Shown: piece after piece, positions 11,276-22,542 of the stretch
Layout: each line of letters opens with the position of its first letter
Numbering within the stretch: the stretch's first letter is position 1
Source: Adiantum capillus-veneris
Taxonomy: Eukaryota; Streptophyta; Polypodiopsida; Polypodiales; Pteridaceae
Assembly (NCBI GenBank): GCA_014529385.2
Contig: CM043942.1
Span: 110,109,641-110,173,640 of the forward strand
DNA: 64,000 nucleotides
Direction of reading: 5' to 3'
Translations under genes and position numbers: made by a program
Notes under the pieces: model-generated
What the model saw: only the letters and a program-made list of their open reading frames with translations
What the model was told of the DNA's origin: nothing
Database searches by the model: none

Positions 11276-13128
11276 TGTCACGTGACACATCCAACCCTAT
11301 GTGTCCATGGACAAGCTACAGCATGACAAGGTTTCAGTCAGTCAAGTCAGTCTAGAATAGGAAGTGATCTGGCACTTTTGTGAGTCTGTTCACATACCGT
11401 GCATGACCAGTCACTTAGATTAGATGCATATCCTTTGGTTGCACACACATGACCATTAGATTCCAGTCAGATCCCATCAATAGCATTTTTACAGTGCATA
11501 GACCTATTTTCCCTATTTTTGACATTTTTCACTTATTATTTTTAAGTGACTTATGTTGGAAAGTAGGTAGGGCAAATTGAGTAAGTTTGTATAAACAAAA
11601 ACCTAGCGTTAGCACTATCTGGCAGAAGAGGCAGTAGGAGCACTCGCTCAACAGGCAACTTCTCAGCAGAACCCGCAAGATCCCTAGCGTTTTTGCCTCA
11701 CAACAGCTACACTAGCGTTTTTGCATCAGTAGACCAGCCCTGGCGGTTTTGTTCAGCAAATCAGCCCGGCGTCACGACACAGTAGATCAGCCTAGCGTTT
11801 TTCATTTGCAGAACAACCGGCAGCAGCAGGACCAATTTCAGCCCTAGCGTTTTTGAGACAGTTGAGCACCTAGCGTTTTGCAGTTCCTCCGCGACGAAAT
11901 CAGCAGAAGCATCATCGGTTTCAGTCTTCAGCCCTTAGACACAGCAGAACAAGTCCTGAACCTCGCAGATCTCACCTTTCTGCAGCAGATCCTCGCCGCA
12001 CGGTTAGATCCATCGAAGTTTGCAGTTTCAGCCCGAAAAACGTAGATTTCAGCATCTGCGTTTTTAGCGCATCGTCATCGACATCGTCACCGACAAAAAG
12101 TCAGAATTCAGCATAGATAAAGATTTGCAGATTTCAGCTCTTAGCATTTTCGGATTTCAGCCCGCCTCATCGTCGTCCTCATCACCGAAGACATCATCGG
12201 CAAGTCCAAGCATTGTAGAGAGTAAGTTTGTATAAATAGAAACCTAGCGCTAGCACTTTGTGGCCGAAGAGGCAGCATGAGCACTCGCTCAATAGGCAAC
12301 TTCTCAACAGAACCCACAAGATCCCTAGGGTTTCTGCCTCACAACAGCTACACTAGCGTTTTTTCATCAGTAGCCTGGCGGTTTTGTGTAGCAAATCAGC
12401 CCGGCGTCATCACGACACAACAGATCAACCTAGCGTTTTTCATTTGCAGAACAATCGACAACAACAGGACCAATTTCATCCCTAGCAATTTTGGGACAGC
12501 AGAGCACCTAACGTTTTGCAGTTCCTCCATGACGGAATCAGCAGAAGCATCAACGTTTTCATTCTTCAGCCCTTAAACACAGCAGAACATGTCACGAACC
12601 TCACAGATCTCACTTTTCTGCTGCAAATACTCGCCACACGGTCAGATCCATCGAAGTTTGCAATTTCAGCCTGGAAAATGCAGATTTCAGTATCTGCATT
12701 TTTTACGCATTGTCATCATCGACATCGTCACCGACATAGAGTCAGAATTCAGCAGATAAAGCTTTGCAGATTTCAGCCCTTAGCATTCTCAGATTTCAGC
12801 CCGTCTCGTTGTTGTCCTCATCGCCGTCAACATCGTCGGCAAGTCTAAGCATTGTTGAGATTTGTGCAATCATAAGTAGACCGCTCTCACCATAGAGAAT
12901 GGGACCCTTGGTGGAGGTTTTTACAACGTCTCTGGTGTCGTATTCTCTTCTCTATCTCTCAATCTCATGCATCTTCACGCACAGTGTCCATTCACTTTGT
13001 TTGTGTCCATTGCACTCTCTCATCAAAGAACGGAAGACTCTCCCTTCCATAAGTAAAAGGAACCCTTGAGCACAGTCCGGAGCACTCATGTTGAGCAAAG
13101 TTTAACATTCATTCCGCTGCACCTAACA
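11276..13128 (+). mobile_element. Solo LTR (1,853 bp) inserted in the PPR pseudogene
   Basis: It begins TGTCACGTGACACATCC and ends CACCTAACA, the canonical TG...CA of LTRs. It is flanked by a perfect 5-bp target duplication AGTTG at 11271-11275 and 13129-13133. Removing it rejoins the PPR reading: GLLKS before it, VLGIAWDDMYAKYGVL after it. No internal retrotransposon domain is seen, so it is best read as a solo LTR left by LTR-LTR recombination. It is GC-richer than its surroundings and holds an internal 641-bp tandem duplication. Orientation is assigned from the two GTATAAA motifs and is tentative. Confidence 0.75.
11579..12860 (+). repeat. 641-bp tandem duplication inside the solo LTR
   Basis: Copy 1 is 11579-12219 and copy 2 is 12220-12860, both starting GAGTAAGTTTGTATAAA. 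Within each copy a short motif close to CCTAGCGTTTTTG recurs about six or seven times between CAG-rich spacers. Each copy carries a TATA-like GTATAAA (11588-11594 and 12229-12235). Confidence 0.85.
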
Positions 13129-13500
13129 AGTTGTGCTTGGCATTGCCTGGGACGACATGTATGCAAAATATGGTGTTCTTTAAAAAGAACAAAAGTTGCT
13201 TGAAGAGCTTCTTGTACGTAATGTCACCTCTTGGAAGGCTTTGATTGCGGGATATGAGAGACAGGGACATGGTCTGGAAGATCCGGTGCATCTCTCTAGA
13301 TACAGTCACCTATGCTTGCATCTTGAAGGTATCTAGAAATTTGGAAGATGCTGAGATGGGCAAAAGCCTTGTTCTGTTTTCAACTAATGCAAAGCCAAGG
13401 CATCTCTCCAGATGCAATCACCTATGATTTCGTCTTGAATGCATGTGGCATGCTCCCTCGTATTATAAGAATTGGGAAGGACTGTGCAAACTCCCCCATG
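13129..13500 (+). pseudogene. PPR protein pseudogene, 3' part
   Basis: Continuation of the PPR pseudogene after the solo LTR. Frames give VLGIAWDDMYAKYGVL, LLEELLVRNVTSWKALIAGY, then TVTYACILKVSRNLEDAEMG and SPDAITYDFVLNACG. At least three frameshifts or stops are present. The reading fades after about 13500 and the C-terminal E or DYW domain is not found. Confidence 0.7.
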
Positions 13501-13744
13501 CAAGGAGACTTGCACGTTTTCTTTTTTTTCCAAACAGTAAAAGGAAACAACATCTTAAAGTAAATATATTTCAAATGATCCGTACCATCAATTTTTATAA
13601 ATTCTAACTCTTCTTATGGTTCTTTTTCGAGGTATGTGGATAAAAAATGGGCGTCACGATCATAGCGTACTGGAGGGGATACCAATTAAAAACCATGGAA
13701 ACATGCTTTAATGAGAGGTAACAAAACTCTCTCTTTCTCTTTCC

Positions 13745-13883
<139 letters not shown>

Positions 13884-13967
13884 AACAATTTCTAAAATCT
13901 TGCTCAACTCTCCTCATCGGATAGATCTTAAGGTCTCTTGGGATACTTTCATACGACATAAAAATTC

Positions 13968-13988
13968 TCTTCTTCTTCTTCTTCTTCT

Positions 13989-14041
<53 letters not shown>
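13968..14041 (+). repeat. (CTT)n(CT)n microsatellite
   Basis: A CTT run to about 13993 is followed by about 24 CT units. The stretch 14042-14455 that follows has no recognisable gene. Confidence 0.9.
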
Positions 14042-14042
<1 letters not shown>

Positions 14043-14458
14043 AGAAAGCAAAACTACTAACCATCTATCCGATATAATCTGTCTGCAACATGTTTAATTT
14101 TGTCCTTCGCTTTTAAATTTTACTAATTCTTTGACTCATTCTACATCAGTATCTATATTATAAACATCAAACAGTTTCATTAATATATATACTTCCATTC
14201 TCAATTCACTTGTGTTCTTCTTTCATGTTCTTAAATCAAATGGTCGTCAAATTATGTCAATGTAGCTAACGATGCACTCTAGTTGAATGATCTTCTGAAG
14301 GCATAAAAAGAGTGACCTCTCCAGTTCCAATGTTGATTTTCACCTGAACGTAAAACAAGAAAACCACCGCTATGTACACTATATACACCTTATATGACAA
14401 AAATAAGCAAAGACTCCCTCACCTCCTTAGCATTTGCAAGTTGCCCCCATTCATAGAT

Positions 14459-14646
14459 CAAAATAAGTTTTAGACAAATTCTCACAATAATTCCCACATT
14501 GTGACTTACCTCAACATCATGAGCTCGTGTGAGGGAGGCATTGCATACCTAGCTAGGTACAATTGGGGGCAGGGAACCGTCCACTTGGTGGTGGGACCGG
14601 TGGTCCCCTACCCCCAATCGTACCTAGTTAGGTATGCGGTGCCTCT
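14459..14646 (+). mobile_element. Foldback element copy 1, left part (interrupted by gypsy insertion)
   Basis: Matches the intact copies at 34426-34709 and 35807-36087: GACAAATTCTCACAATAATTCC, then CATCATGAGCT, then CATACCTAGCTAGGTA, a GC-rich loop and the returning arm GTACCTAGTTAGGTATGCGG. The returning arm is cut at GTGCCTCT by the chromovirus LTR. The missing 3' part resumes at 22450. Confidence 0.75.
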
Positions 14647-14795
14647 TGATGTTAGGCCAAGGGCATACCCAGAGGACTCACGGACCCGGATGAAGAGGCC
14701 GGTTGTGAGTGTGGACTTGGAATTCAGAGGCTAAGGGGTTATATATGGGAGGTTGGGCGGGGAATCCAAGGCATGGCAGTTCCCTGGGCCTCTTA
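14647..14795 (+). repeat. 5' LTR of chromovirus (149 bp)
   Basis: Starts TGATGTTAGGCCAAGGGC and ends CTGGGCCTCTTA. It aligns without gaps with 22301-22449. It contains a TATATATGG promoter-like motif. At 149 bp it is far shorter than typical gypsy LTRs. Confidence 0.85.
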
Positions 14796-14796
14796 T

Positions 14797-14808
14797 TGGT
14801 AACAGAGC
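14797..14808 (+). other. Primer binding site, initiator-tRNA-Met type
   Basis: TGGTAACAGAGC follows the 5' LTR by one base and matches the usual plant TGGTATCAGAGC site at 11 of 12 positions. Reverse transcription of the element would start here. Confidence 0.75.
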
Positions 14809-15369
14809 TAAACTTAGCCAAGAGGGGGCGTGGTCTTTTTGCATGTGCATGCAAGGACCATGGAGTTCAACCTCTTGCCAAGCGGGGAAGAAGCCGAGGA
14901 GGACGAACTCGTGCGCAGAGCCTCTTGAGGCGAAGGGAGCCGGCCGGATATCGACCTCCGCCATAGGTTGTGTGAAAGGGCTTTTGAAGGATTCGCATTG
15001 CGCCGATGGGCATTTTACATCATTGCAACCAACCCCGGCGAGCAACACACGGGCCGTTATCTCCTCCCGAGCCTCTTGCCGCGTTGTTGGTTGCCATAGC
15101 CGATAGTGCCTTTGTTTTCTTTCCCATCTGTAAACGTCCTAAGGCTTTGGGCCTTGGACAATTTACTTCAATAACTTGGACAAAGGTGCATGCCCACCCC
15201 GGCACACACCATGTACACAATGTACACAATTTTTCACTTGGTTGTCGGCCAAGGTGCAACATAACCTCGTCGACAAGGGGCTGGGAAATTCTTCAACAAC
15301 TACAACTACAAGATTGTTTTTGGAATCAAGGTATTCTTCTTTCTCTCTCACACACTGCACGGTGTTGCT

Positions 15370-16534
15370 ATGGATTCAGATATCAACATGCCCTTTGATT
15401 TCGAGAACAATACGCCTGATCCTCCCCATGATGGCTCGCGGCCGGATACTCTCACGGACGGTACCTGCGAAGCTACGGGAGGAGATGACGCTTATGAACT
15501 ACTCGATATCCAAGAATTTCAAGCACTTCAAGCACGCATATCAGTGATGGAAACGAATTTTGCATCCTTAAATGAAAATGTCAATAAATTATCCACTTTA
15601 GTGATACGGTTTATGTAACAGCAAGCCAAGGGTCCTGTTGACACATATATGCATGAGCACATGGCCGATCAGGGGCAAGGCCCTTCTGGTCATGTACAAG
15701 GTCCATCTCCGGATTCTCTGCACTCTCTCACCGCGAATGAGGTGGACGAGTTGTTGAAAAACACAAAGCCACCAACTTTTAAGGGAGAGGACCGAGACCA
15801 CAATAAGGATGCAACGAATATCTTCCTCAGCAAGTGGGATGGAATTCACGCCTTACAGCGTACTCCGGATGCAATCAGAGAACTGTAGACAAGTCTGACT
15901 CTAGAAGGCAAGGCCTAAAAATGGTGGATGTCTCTCAAGGAGAAGAATATCATACCACAGAGTTGGACAGCCTTTGAGGCTATGTTTCGAAAGGACTTTC
16001 TGCCCACAAATGAGGCAGGTAGAAACTGGACGGCTCGGGACACGTGTTCCATGACACCCATCATTTCTTGAATATATATCTCACTATCGGGATGTTATCC
16101 TCAAGTTGGAAGGGTTAGACACCTTTCAACAAGTACGTGGGTTTATTTGTGGTCTGACGCTAGAGCTTAAGAAGCACATCAAGACTAAAGACCATAAAAC
16201 ACTTGAGGAGACCATAGTGAAAGCACACATTCATGATGATCCAGATGAAAATAAATCACATAATAATCACGTGCCTGCTAATCCACATGGTAATACATGC
16301 ACACAACCTGGGCACAATAAAAGAAAATTTCTAGTAGCCAATTTTGAAGCAGTTAAAAACCCCAAGGGGTCTCGTGAGCCTCTCTCTCCTGAGGAATTTG
16401 AGAAGGCTAAAAAAGAGAAGTTTTGCTTTCAATGCTTGGAAAGCAGCCACGGCAAAAAGGATTGTCCCAAGGGGAAGTCTGCTGCTCAACGACAAGGAGA
16501 AAGCATTGCACACGATGCAGTTGCTGCCTCTTGA
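15370..16534 (+). pseudogene. gag of chromovirus, with stops
   Basis: Successive frames 15370-15618, 15649-15888 and 16106-16534 carry a gag-like protein: SLTANEVDELLKNTKPPTF, then LDTFQQVRGFICGLTLELKK, then EKFCFQCLESSHGKKDCPKG. The last is a CCHC zinc knuckle (C-x2-C-x4-H-x4-C) that would bind genomic RNA in the capsid. Stops near 15616 and 15886 and a frameshift before 16106 inactivate it. The 560-bp leader between the primer site and 15370 contains only shadow ORFs. Confidence 0.75.
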
Positions 16535-16618
16535 GTCTTCCTCATGTTTCTCCACGGTGGAGGTAACACAAACCGAGGTGGTGCATGAATGTTGTATCAC
16601 AACTTCCATGTGTAAATA

Positions 16619-18785
16619 GACCTTCGGTCTGTGTTACCTCCACCGTGGAGAAACGTGAGGAAGACTCAAGAGGCAGCAATTGCACCATGTGCATTGCTTT
16701 CTCCTTGCCATGAGCAGCAAAGGGAACTAGAACATGCTAATCTCCACCCAACCATGCTCTATATAGGCCCTTGGCTTGCTAAACATAGAGACCCCCTTGA
16801 ATGCATGTCCATCCTGACCCTTGGCCCTGCCTGGTCCTACCCTTGGCATGACATTACTCCCCCCTTGAAGAAGCGTTTTGGTGCTCAAAAACAAGAGTGA
16901 TGGTGCACTAATGTTTTCCATAGTGGCATCCTTCATGGATCCAGCTGTTTGTTTGACCGGAACGATTTAGCAGGAGGTTCAATGAAACCAAGAGTAAAAT
17001 CTTGATTTTCCACATTGTTGTCCATTTGCAAACATCTTGTGTTACCGATTCCTATCCAATAATGGTGTGTAGACTTCATATAGAACGCACTTGAGCATGC
17101 TAAACGAGCTATCACAACAAAGATGTACCCGAAAGAGTACCACTTTTTACTTTCCATGAAAGTAACTTGCTGACCTTACTCATTAGCCAAGTTTAAGTCC
17201 TTGATCTCATCAGTAAACAACCCCACTGTAACTAGTGTTCAAGGTTGAGAATCTGACTTATACATGAAGAGACTAAACCTAGTCGCAAACATGCTTTAAT
17301 TTATGGTAAGCAAACTCCAAGTAGAGTAATAAATGCTTACTAATTGAATTGCTTGGTGTTAACGTACGCACTTTGCATATCCTTTGGCACAAGATTACAT
17401 TTTGTAATCTACCTATCCCCTTGAATAACTGACAAAACTGAGGTGTGTTTCTCCCATGGTTGACAGACAGTCTTCCCAGATGACTGGTAAACGAGGATCA
17501 CAATATCGTACAACATTTGTGAGGAATCAACAATGTCCTGATTAACCATCATGGTTAACGTGATATATCCACAAGCACCCAAACCGAACCATGACCTCTA
17601 TTGGTGATTGGTAGACCCAAAAGTCTCACAGAGAGACTGCACATAGAGTGCAAAATGCTTCATAAGCAACAGCGTGATGAATACGCATGCCGTTCCAAAT
17701 CAGTTTTTGCTAAACACTAGGGCCATAACACCTAGTGTGCATACATTTAGCAAAAAACAGATCCGAACCTGTATATCCATAATCGTCCTTGCCAATAATT
17801 ATGGTGAATGTGATGCTCCTAGCACACATTGAAGAGGAGTGTAAATAGGTGCAAAAAGAAACTAAATACTTTCTATGACAATCATTTGCAAGCCTTGAGG
17901 AAACATTTGAACCATAATAGAAGGTGAAACAGAAGTCTCCTAGGTACAAACAATGAAACTTTTGCATTAACAATTCATAGCCTTGCTATATGTGTAAACA
18001 ACCATCTGTAATGTTGTTTAGTAGCACTTGTGCCTTAACAAGTCATTCTAAGTATCCAACAATTTCTGGACACTGAAATTGCTCCTGATAGATCATGCTA
18101 AAAATGTTCTAGAAAATAGATATGACCAGAACCTACGGACATTGTCGCGTCACATAATTGAAGGAGCGGCATCAGTGTCTATCCTAGGGACTCATTTCTC
18201 CACATGTGAAATATATCTCAGGTAAGGATGTCTGAAAAACGTCCTTCAAGTATGAGATATACTTGGGTGAGGAGGTAATTGTAAACACGCATGCAACGTG
18301 CATGAGGGAGACCCTCATTATCCATGCTTCACATTGGGTAAACCAAACTCCTTGAGTTCTGAGACCATGTTGTATCCCATGTGACAACATGTGCCAAATA
18401 AACCCTACAAGTGAGTCTATAACTACATAATGCAAAAATTTATTTTGGACACCACAGCCCAAGTTGCTTGGCTCTTACATGACTTGGTCATTTCTCCAAA
18501 GAGCAAAAATGGATAACAACATAGTTTATGCATCCTACGAACCGAAAGAAACAAAAACCAAAGCAGATGCGTACCCGTAGATTAAACATAGTGTTCACTT
18601 ATCCGGAGAGAAAGGCACCTGCCTAAATTTCCCACCTGCAAAGGCCTAGGAACACTAATTGAAAATTAGTGAAATACAAGTAGTATTTCACATGTAACCG
18701 TGGGTGTTGCCTTTGCAATCCAGACCCCTTGGTTAAAATCAACATTGTTAAACCCCTTGGTTAAACTTTGCAGAAAAACTGCAAC
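16619..18785. mobile_element. Foreign segment inside the chromovirus: antisense relative plus unidentified sequence
   Basis: It starts at a small palindrome AGACCTTCGGTCT. From there 16621-16735 is an inverted copy of the element's own gag-PR junction (16497-16575 region). Then 16736-16862 read on the minus strand is the pol end and LTR of a related element: CTTCTTCAAGGGGGGAGTAA followed by TGCCAAGGG and GGGCCTATATAGAGC. The remaining ~1.9 kb (16863-18785) has no domain I recognise. Normal PR reading resumes near 18786, again at AGACCTTCGGTC. Confidence 0.6.
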
Positions 18786-18799
18786 AGACCTTCGGTCCA

Positions 18800-19475
18800 C
18801 ATGAGTTAGTGCGTATGCACGGATCTCTTGAAGGGCACAAGGTGCGTATCTTGGTAGATAAATTAAGGATTAGTGAAAAAACTCAAATTGCCCCAAACTT
18901 TGATTTCCCACCGCTACAAGGTAGCAATGATTAATGGTTATGGTGCCGAAGTATGGGATACTCAAGTCAGAGTTGTACCGTTGGAAATACAAGGCTATTC
19001 CACATCCTTGGATTTCCAGGTTATGAATATGAAGCGGAAAATTTTGGTACTTGGTAGAGTATGGTTGCATAGCCTAGGACCATCATTGAAGCGTAGCTAC
19101 AAGCACAACAACGTGATGTTTGAATCCCATGGCGCAAATGTGTTGTTGTTAGGAGAGAAGGATGTGCCTTCCTCACCACTGATATGTACAACAGAGCTTA
19201 TGAAGCTTGTTTCGGATAATGAAATAGAAGACTTTTTCTTGTGTTACTCATTGTGTCATTTTCTTTCCAACGTTGAATCTATTGAACATTCCTTAATGCT
19301 GCATGCTTCTCTCCCATCTCTTCCAACAATGGCTACTTCTCAACAAGAAAAGGTTGCTAGTGAGTTAAAAAATTTCTTAATGGAATTTCACGATGTTTTT
19401 CCTAATGATTTGTTATCAGGTATCACGGTCGACATGATCTGTGTAACATGGCATCGACGTGGTTGCAGGCAGTAA
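18800..19475 (+). pseudogene. Aspartic protease region of chromovirus
   Basis: The PR active-site region near 18815-18880 reads LKGHKVRILVDKL-like in a shifted frame, with the usual D-S-G triad damaged. The ORF 18873-19475 continues with VRVVPLEIQGYSTSLDFQV and KILVLGRVWLHSLGPS, matching the C-terminal half of retropepsin with its hydrophobic-GxxWL pattern. A linker to RT (LMEFHDVFPNDL) follows. Not functional. Confidence 0.6.
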
Positions 19476-19499
19476 ATCGGTCAATAAACCACCCTACAG

Positions 19500-20285
19500 A
19501 TGAGTCATTTTGAAGCTGCTGAGGTGGAACGTCAGCTTGCTGACTATCTTAGTAGAGGGTTTATCCAACCGAGTTCTTCACCATGGGCTTCTCCTATCGT
19601 ATTAGTGAAGAAAAAGGATGGTAGTATGTGCATGTGTATAGACTATTGTGAATTAAATGCGGTCACTATTAAGAACAAGTACCCATTATCACCGCGTGGA
19701 TGAGTTGTTTGAAAAGCTCACTCATGCTCATACTTTTACAAAGATAGGCTTGCGGTCGGGCTATCAATAAGTTCGTATTGGACTTGCTCATATATCCAAG
19801 TCGTATTGGACTTGCTGATATACCCAAAACAGCCTTCGGAACAAAGTTTGGATATTACGAGTTTTTGGTTATGCCTTTTGGGTTAACCAATGCACCCGCA
19901 ACATTCATGAAACTCATGGATAGTGTCTTGAGACCGTACTTGGGCAAATTTGTTATCATTTTTCTCGATGATATTCTCGTATATAGTGTTTCTGAGGAAG
20001 AACACTTGCAACATTTGAGGCAAGTGTTTGAATTGTTATGAACAAATAAGTTATATGCCAAAGAATCCAAGTGTGATTTTCTCAAGGAGGAAATTCACTA
20101 TCTTGGGCATGTTATCTCAGCTACTGGGCTGCACATGGATCAACCCAAAGTGGATGCCATTCAGAGGTGGCCTTCTCCTAAAAATCTGGAAGAGTTATAG
20201 ATTTTCTTGGGATTTGCAGGTTTTTATCGAAGGTTTGTTAAAAACTATGCTAATATTGTTGTTCCCATGACGTACCAACTTAAAG
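19500..20285 (+). pseudogene. Reverse transcriptase of chromovirus
   Basis: Frames 19500-19703, 19778-20041 and 20028-20270 give [36 protein letters not shown], then [20 protein letters not shown] and the catalytic FLDDILVYS (F-x-DD form), then HLRQVFELL. These are RT motifs in the right order. Stops at 19701-19703 and 20039-20041, a short duplication of TTGGACTTGCTGATATA near 19780-19815 and frame changes break it. Confidence 0.8.
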
Positions 20286-20329
20286 GCAAAGGAAAGATCT
20301 TCTAGTGAGGGGCCGCTCAGTACCATAGT

Positions 20330-20760
20330 TTTGATACACTTAAGGATGCATTAGCTACAGCTCCTATTTTAGCTATTGTAGATCCTTTGAAGCCATTCGT
20401 TTTGGAAACGGATGCCAATAATCGTGCTATTGGATTCCTTCTACAAGAGGGGAGGCCAATTGCATTTGAAAGCAAAAAGCTTGATTCAGCACATCAGAAT
20501 TATTCTGTTTATGAACGCGAACTCTACACAATAGTGTCTGCCTTAAAGACATGGCGTCATTATTTGTATGGAGCTCAATTTGAGATTGTGTTTGACCATG
20601 AAATTATAAAATGGTTTACACAACAAACAAACTAGAAGGGTAAAAAGGTCAGGTGGGCTGAGATCCTTCAGGAGTATGACGCAAAGCTCGGGTATCGTAA
20701 AGGGCGATACAATGTGGTGGCTGATGCTCTTAATCATATGCCTGAGATCAATTCCCTTTT
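20330..20760 (+). pseudogene. RNase H of chromovirus
   Basis: The 20387-20635 ORF reads KPFVLETDANNRAIGFLLQE, SKKLDSAHQNYSVYERELYT, ALKTWRHYLYGAQFEI. This is the Ty3 RNase H domain with the first catalytic Asp (ETDAN) and the E-L pair (YERELYT) visible. A stop at 20633-20635 replaces the continuation (KGKKVRWAEILQ), and the AGKYNVVADAL-type end is at about 20700-20745. It would degrade the RNA template during cDNA synthesis. Confidence 0.75.
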
Positions 20761-20989
20761 GTTCACGGAACTTTGCAGTGAATTTTTGGATTCTCTAAAA
20801 AGAAAATATGAGCATGATGATGCATACTCCAAAGTGTGAAGCCATGTGCAAATGAGGGATCCTTCTCACTCCCATGCTGGTAGTGTGTCATTAACATCCA
20901 CACACAGTTCTCCTCCGTCGAGTGATGAACTGCAACGATGAAAGAATTTTTCCATTGATAATGTGTACCTATTCCACAAGAGAAGAGTT

Positions 20990-21803
20990 TGTGTACCAAC
21001 GGACATGGACATTCGGCGCCAAATTCTTTATGAATGTCATGACAGTCCAAGTGCAGGGCACCCAAGTAGAAAAAAAACTTATTCTCTTATACGATGACAG
21101 TTTTACTGGAAGGTTTACATGGTTTTGTTCAAGACTATATCTTGCATTGCCAAAAATGTCAAGTTAACAAAGAAAAGCACCTGAAGGCAAGAGGACTCTT
21201 ACATCCTTTGGAGATTCCCAACGGGAGATGGGAAAGTATCTCTATGGATTTTATTGTGGGTTTACCAACCACTGTACAAGGTCATGACTCAGTATGGTGG
21301 TCGTAGACCGGTTGACTAAACTATGCAAGTTTATTCCAACCAAGGAGACTTTAAAATTAGCTAAGTTATTTGTGGACAATATGTACAAGTTGTATGGCTT
21401 GCCCAGTAACATTGTGAGTGATCGTGATCCCGAGTTTAACAGCCATTTTTGGTGGGCTGTGTTTAAACGATTGGGTACACAACTCAACCTCAGTACAGCA
21501 GATCATCCAGAAACACATGGTCAAACTGAACGAGTTAACCAAGTGCTGGAGAATATGCTACGCGCATACGTTAGCAAGAAACAAACAGACTGGGAAGAGT
21601 ATCTACCTCTTCTTGAGTTTGCTTACAATAGTGCTAAGCATGTCACGATTTTATTTAGTCCTTTCATGCTCATGTATGGTTTTCAACTTAGGTCACCCGT
21701 TACGGTGGGGTTGGCAACCGAAAAACTCCAGCAAGTTAAGGATTTTCTCCAAGACCATATAGATATGCTGAAACTCGCTCGTCAGAATGTTCAGAAAGTG
21801 TAG
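20990..21803 (+). pseudogene. Integrase of chromovirus
   Basis: The zinc-binding H-H-C-C part is around 21010-21160 (HCQKCQVNKEKH). The DDE core is 21218-21803: SISMDFIVGLP, VDRLTKLCKFIPTKETLKLA, SDRDPEFNSHFW, HPETHGQTERVNQVLENML. The last two hold the second D and the catalytic E. The core is in two frames with a break near 21300. It would insert cDNA into the host chromosome; the chromodomain downstream would direct it to chromatin. Confidence 0.8.
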
Positions 21804-22099
21804 GATCGGTATAAGAGGTACGCTACTGAGAAACATCGGCAAGTTACCTTTGAGAAAGAGGACGAAGTGTTTTTGCGTGTGCCAGAGCATTCGGAAAATC
21901 TGAAGACTGGGACAACACCTAAATTATCTCCAAGATATTATGGGCCTTTTAAGATACTCAAGCGAGTTGGTGATCGTGCCTACAAACTCTCATTATCGAC
22001 ACACTCTCGTGTCCATCCGGTATTTCAATATGTAACCGTTTACATAAACGATTACATGGAGACAATGTCATTGACCAATAGATTATGGTGGATTTTGTT

Positions 22100-22303
22100 G
22101 AACCTCCTACCCCATTGCATGAACCTGAGCGGACTCTTGACTATCATGATTTACGTATGCGTCATCATGTACGTCGACAAGCTTTAATCAAGTGGAAAGG
22201 TCGATGTGAAGAAGGCGCCACTTGGGAAAACATTAGTGCTCTTAAGAAGAAGTTTCTCACTTTTGTTTTCGAGGACAAAAACACTTCTCCAAGGGGGGAG
22301 TAA
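22100..22303 (+). pseudogene. Chromodomain at the C-terminus of pol
   Basis: Frame 22085-22303 ends RQALIKWKGRCEEGATWEN followed by SALKKKFLTFVFEDKN. The L-I-K-W-K-G...A-T-W-E pattern is that of chromovirus chromodomains, thought to target integration to heterochromatin. This part of the frame is open but its upstream pol is not. Confidence 0.8.
22289..22300 (+). other. Polypurine tract of chromovirus
   Basis: CCAAGGGGGGAG lies directly before the 3' LTR. The same CAAGGGGGGAGTAA motif occurs in the antisense relative near 16858. It is the usual plus-strand DNA primer. Confidence 0.75.
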
Positions 22304-22449
22304 TTTCAGGCCAAGGGCATACCCAGGGGGGTCACGGACCCGGGCCAAGAGGCTGGCTGCCAGTGTGGACCGGTGATTCAGAGGCTAAGGGGCTATATAT
22401 GGGAGGTTGGACGATGAATCCAAGGCATGGCAGTTCCTTGGGCCTCTTA
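22301..22449 (+). repeat. 3' LTR of chromovirus (149 bp)
   Basis: Starts TAATTTCAGGCCAAGGGC and ends TTGGGCCTCTTA. Followed at 22450 by CTCGAGCAGAAGCTCATGAT, the continuation of the interrupted foldback element. No clean 5-bp target duplication could be read. Confidence 0.85.
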
Positions 22450-22542
22450 CTCGAGCAGAAGCTCATGATGATATTCATTGTAAGATAAACATTGGAAAAG
22501 ACTCCGTTTTCCTACATGAGAAAAATTATAAATCTTCTTGTG
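22450..22542 (+). mobile_element. Foldback element copy 1, right part
   Basis: GAGCAGAAGCTCATGATG, then CTACATGAGAAAAATTATAA and the end CTTCTTGTG, matching the 3' ends of the intact copies at 34709 and 36087. Confidence 0.75.

Larger units (their letters stand above)
14647..22449 (+). mobile_element. Decayed chromovirus-type Ty3/gypsy element with 149-bp LTRs
   Basis: Whole element: 5' LTR 14647-14795, primer binding site 14797-14808, gag 15370-16534, PR, RT, RNase H, integrase and chromodomain from 18.8 to 22.3 kb, polypurine tract 22289-22300 and 3' LTR 22301-22449. It is inserted in a foldback element whose two halves flank it. The two LTRs differ at about 22 of 149 positions by eye, so the insertion is old. 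A further ~2.2 kb of foreign sequence sits between gag and PR. All ORFs are broken. Confidence 0.85.

Noticed and set aside
14731-15106. Overlapping ORFs of 85-117 codons in the chromovirus leader
   Set aside because: They lie between primer site and gag on both strands, overlap each other and show no domain; most likely shadows.
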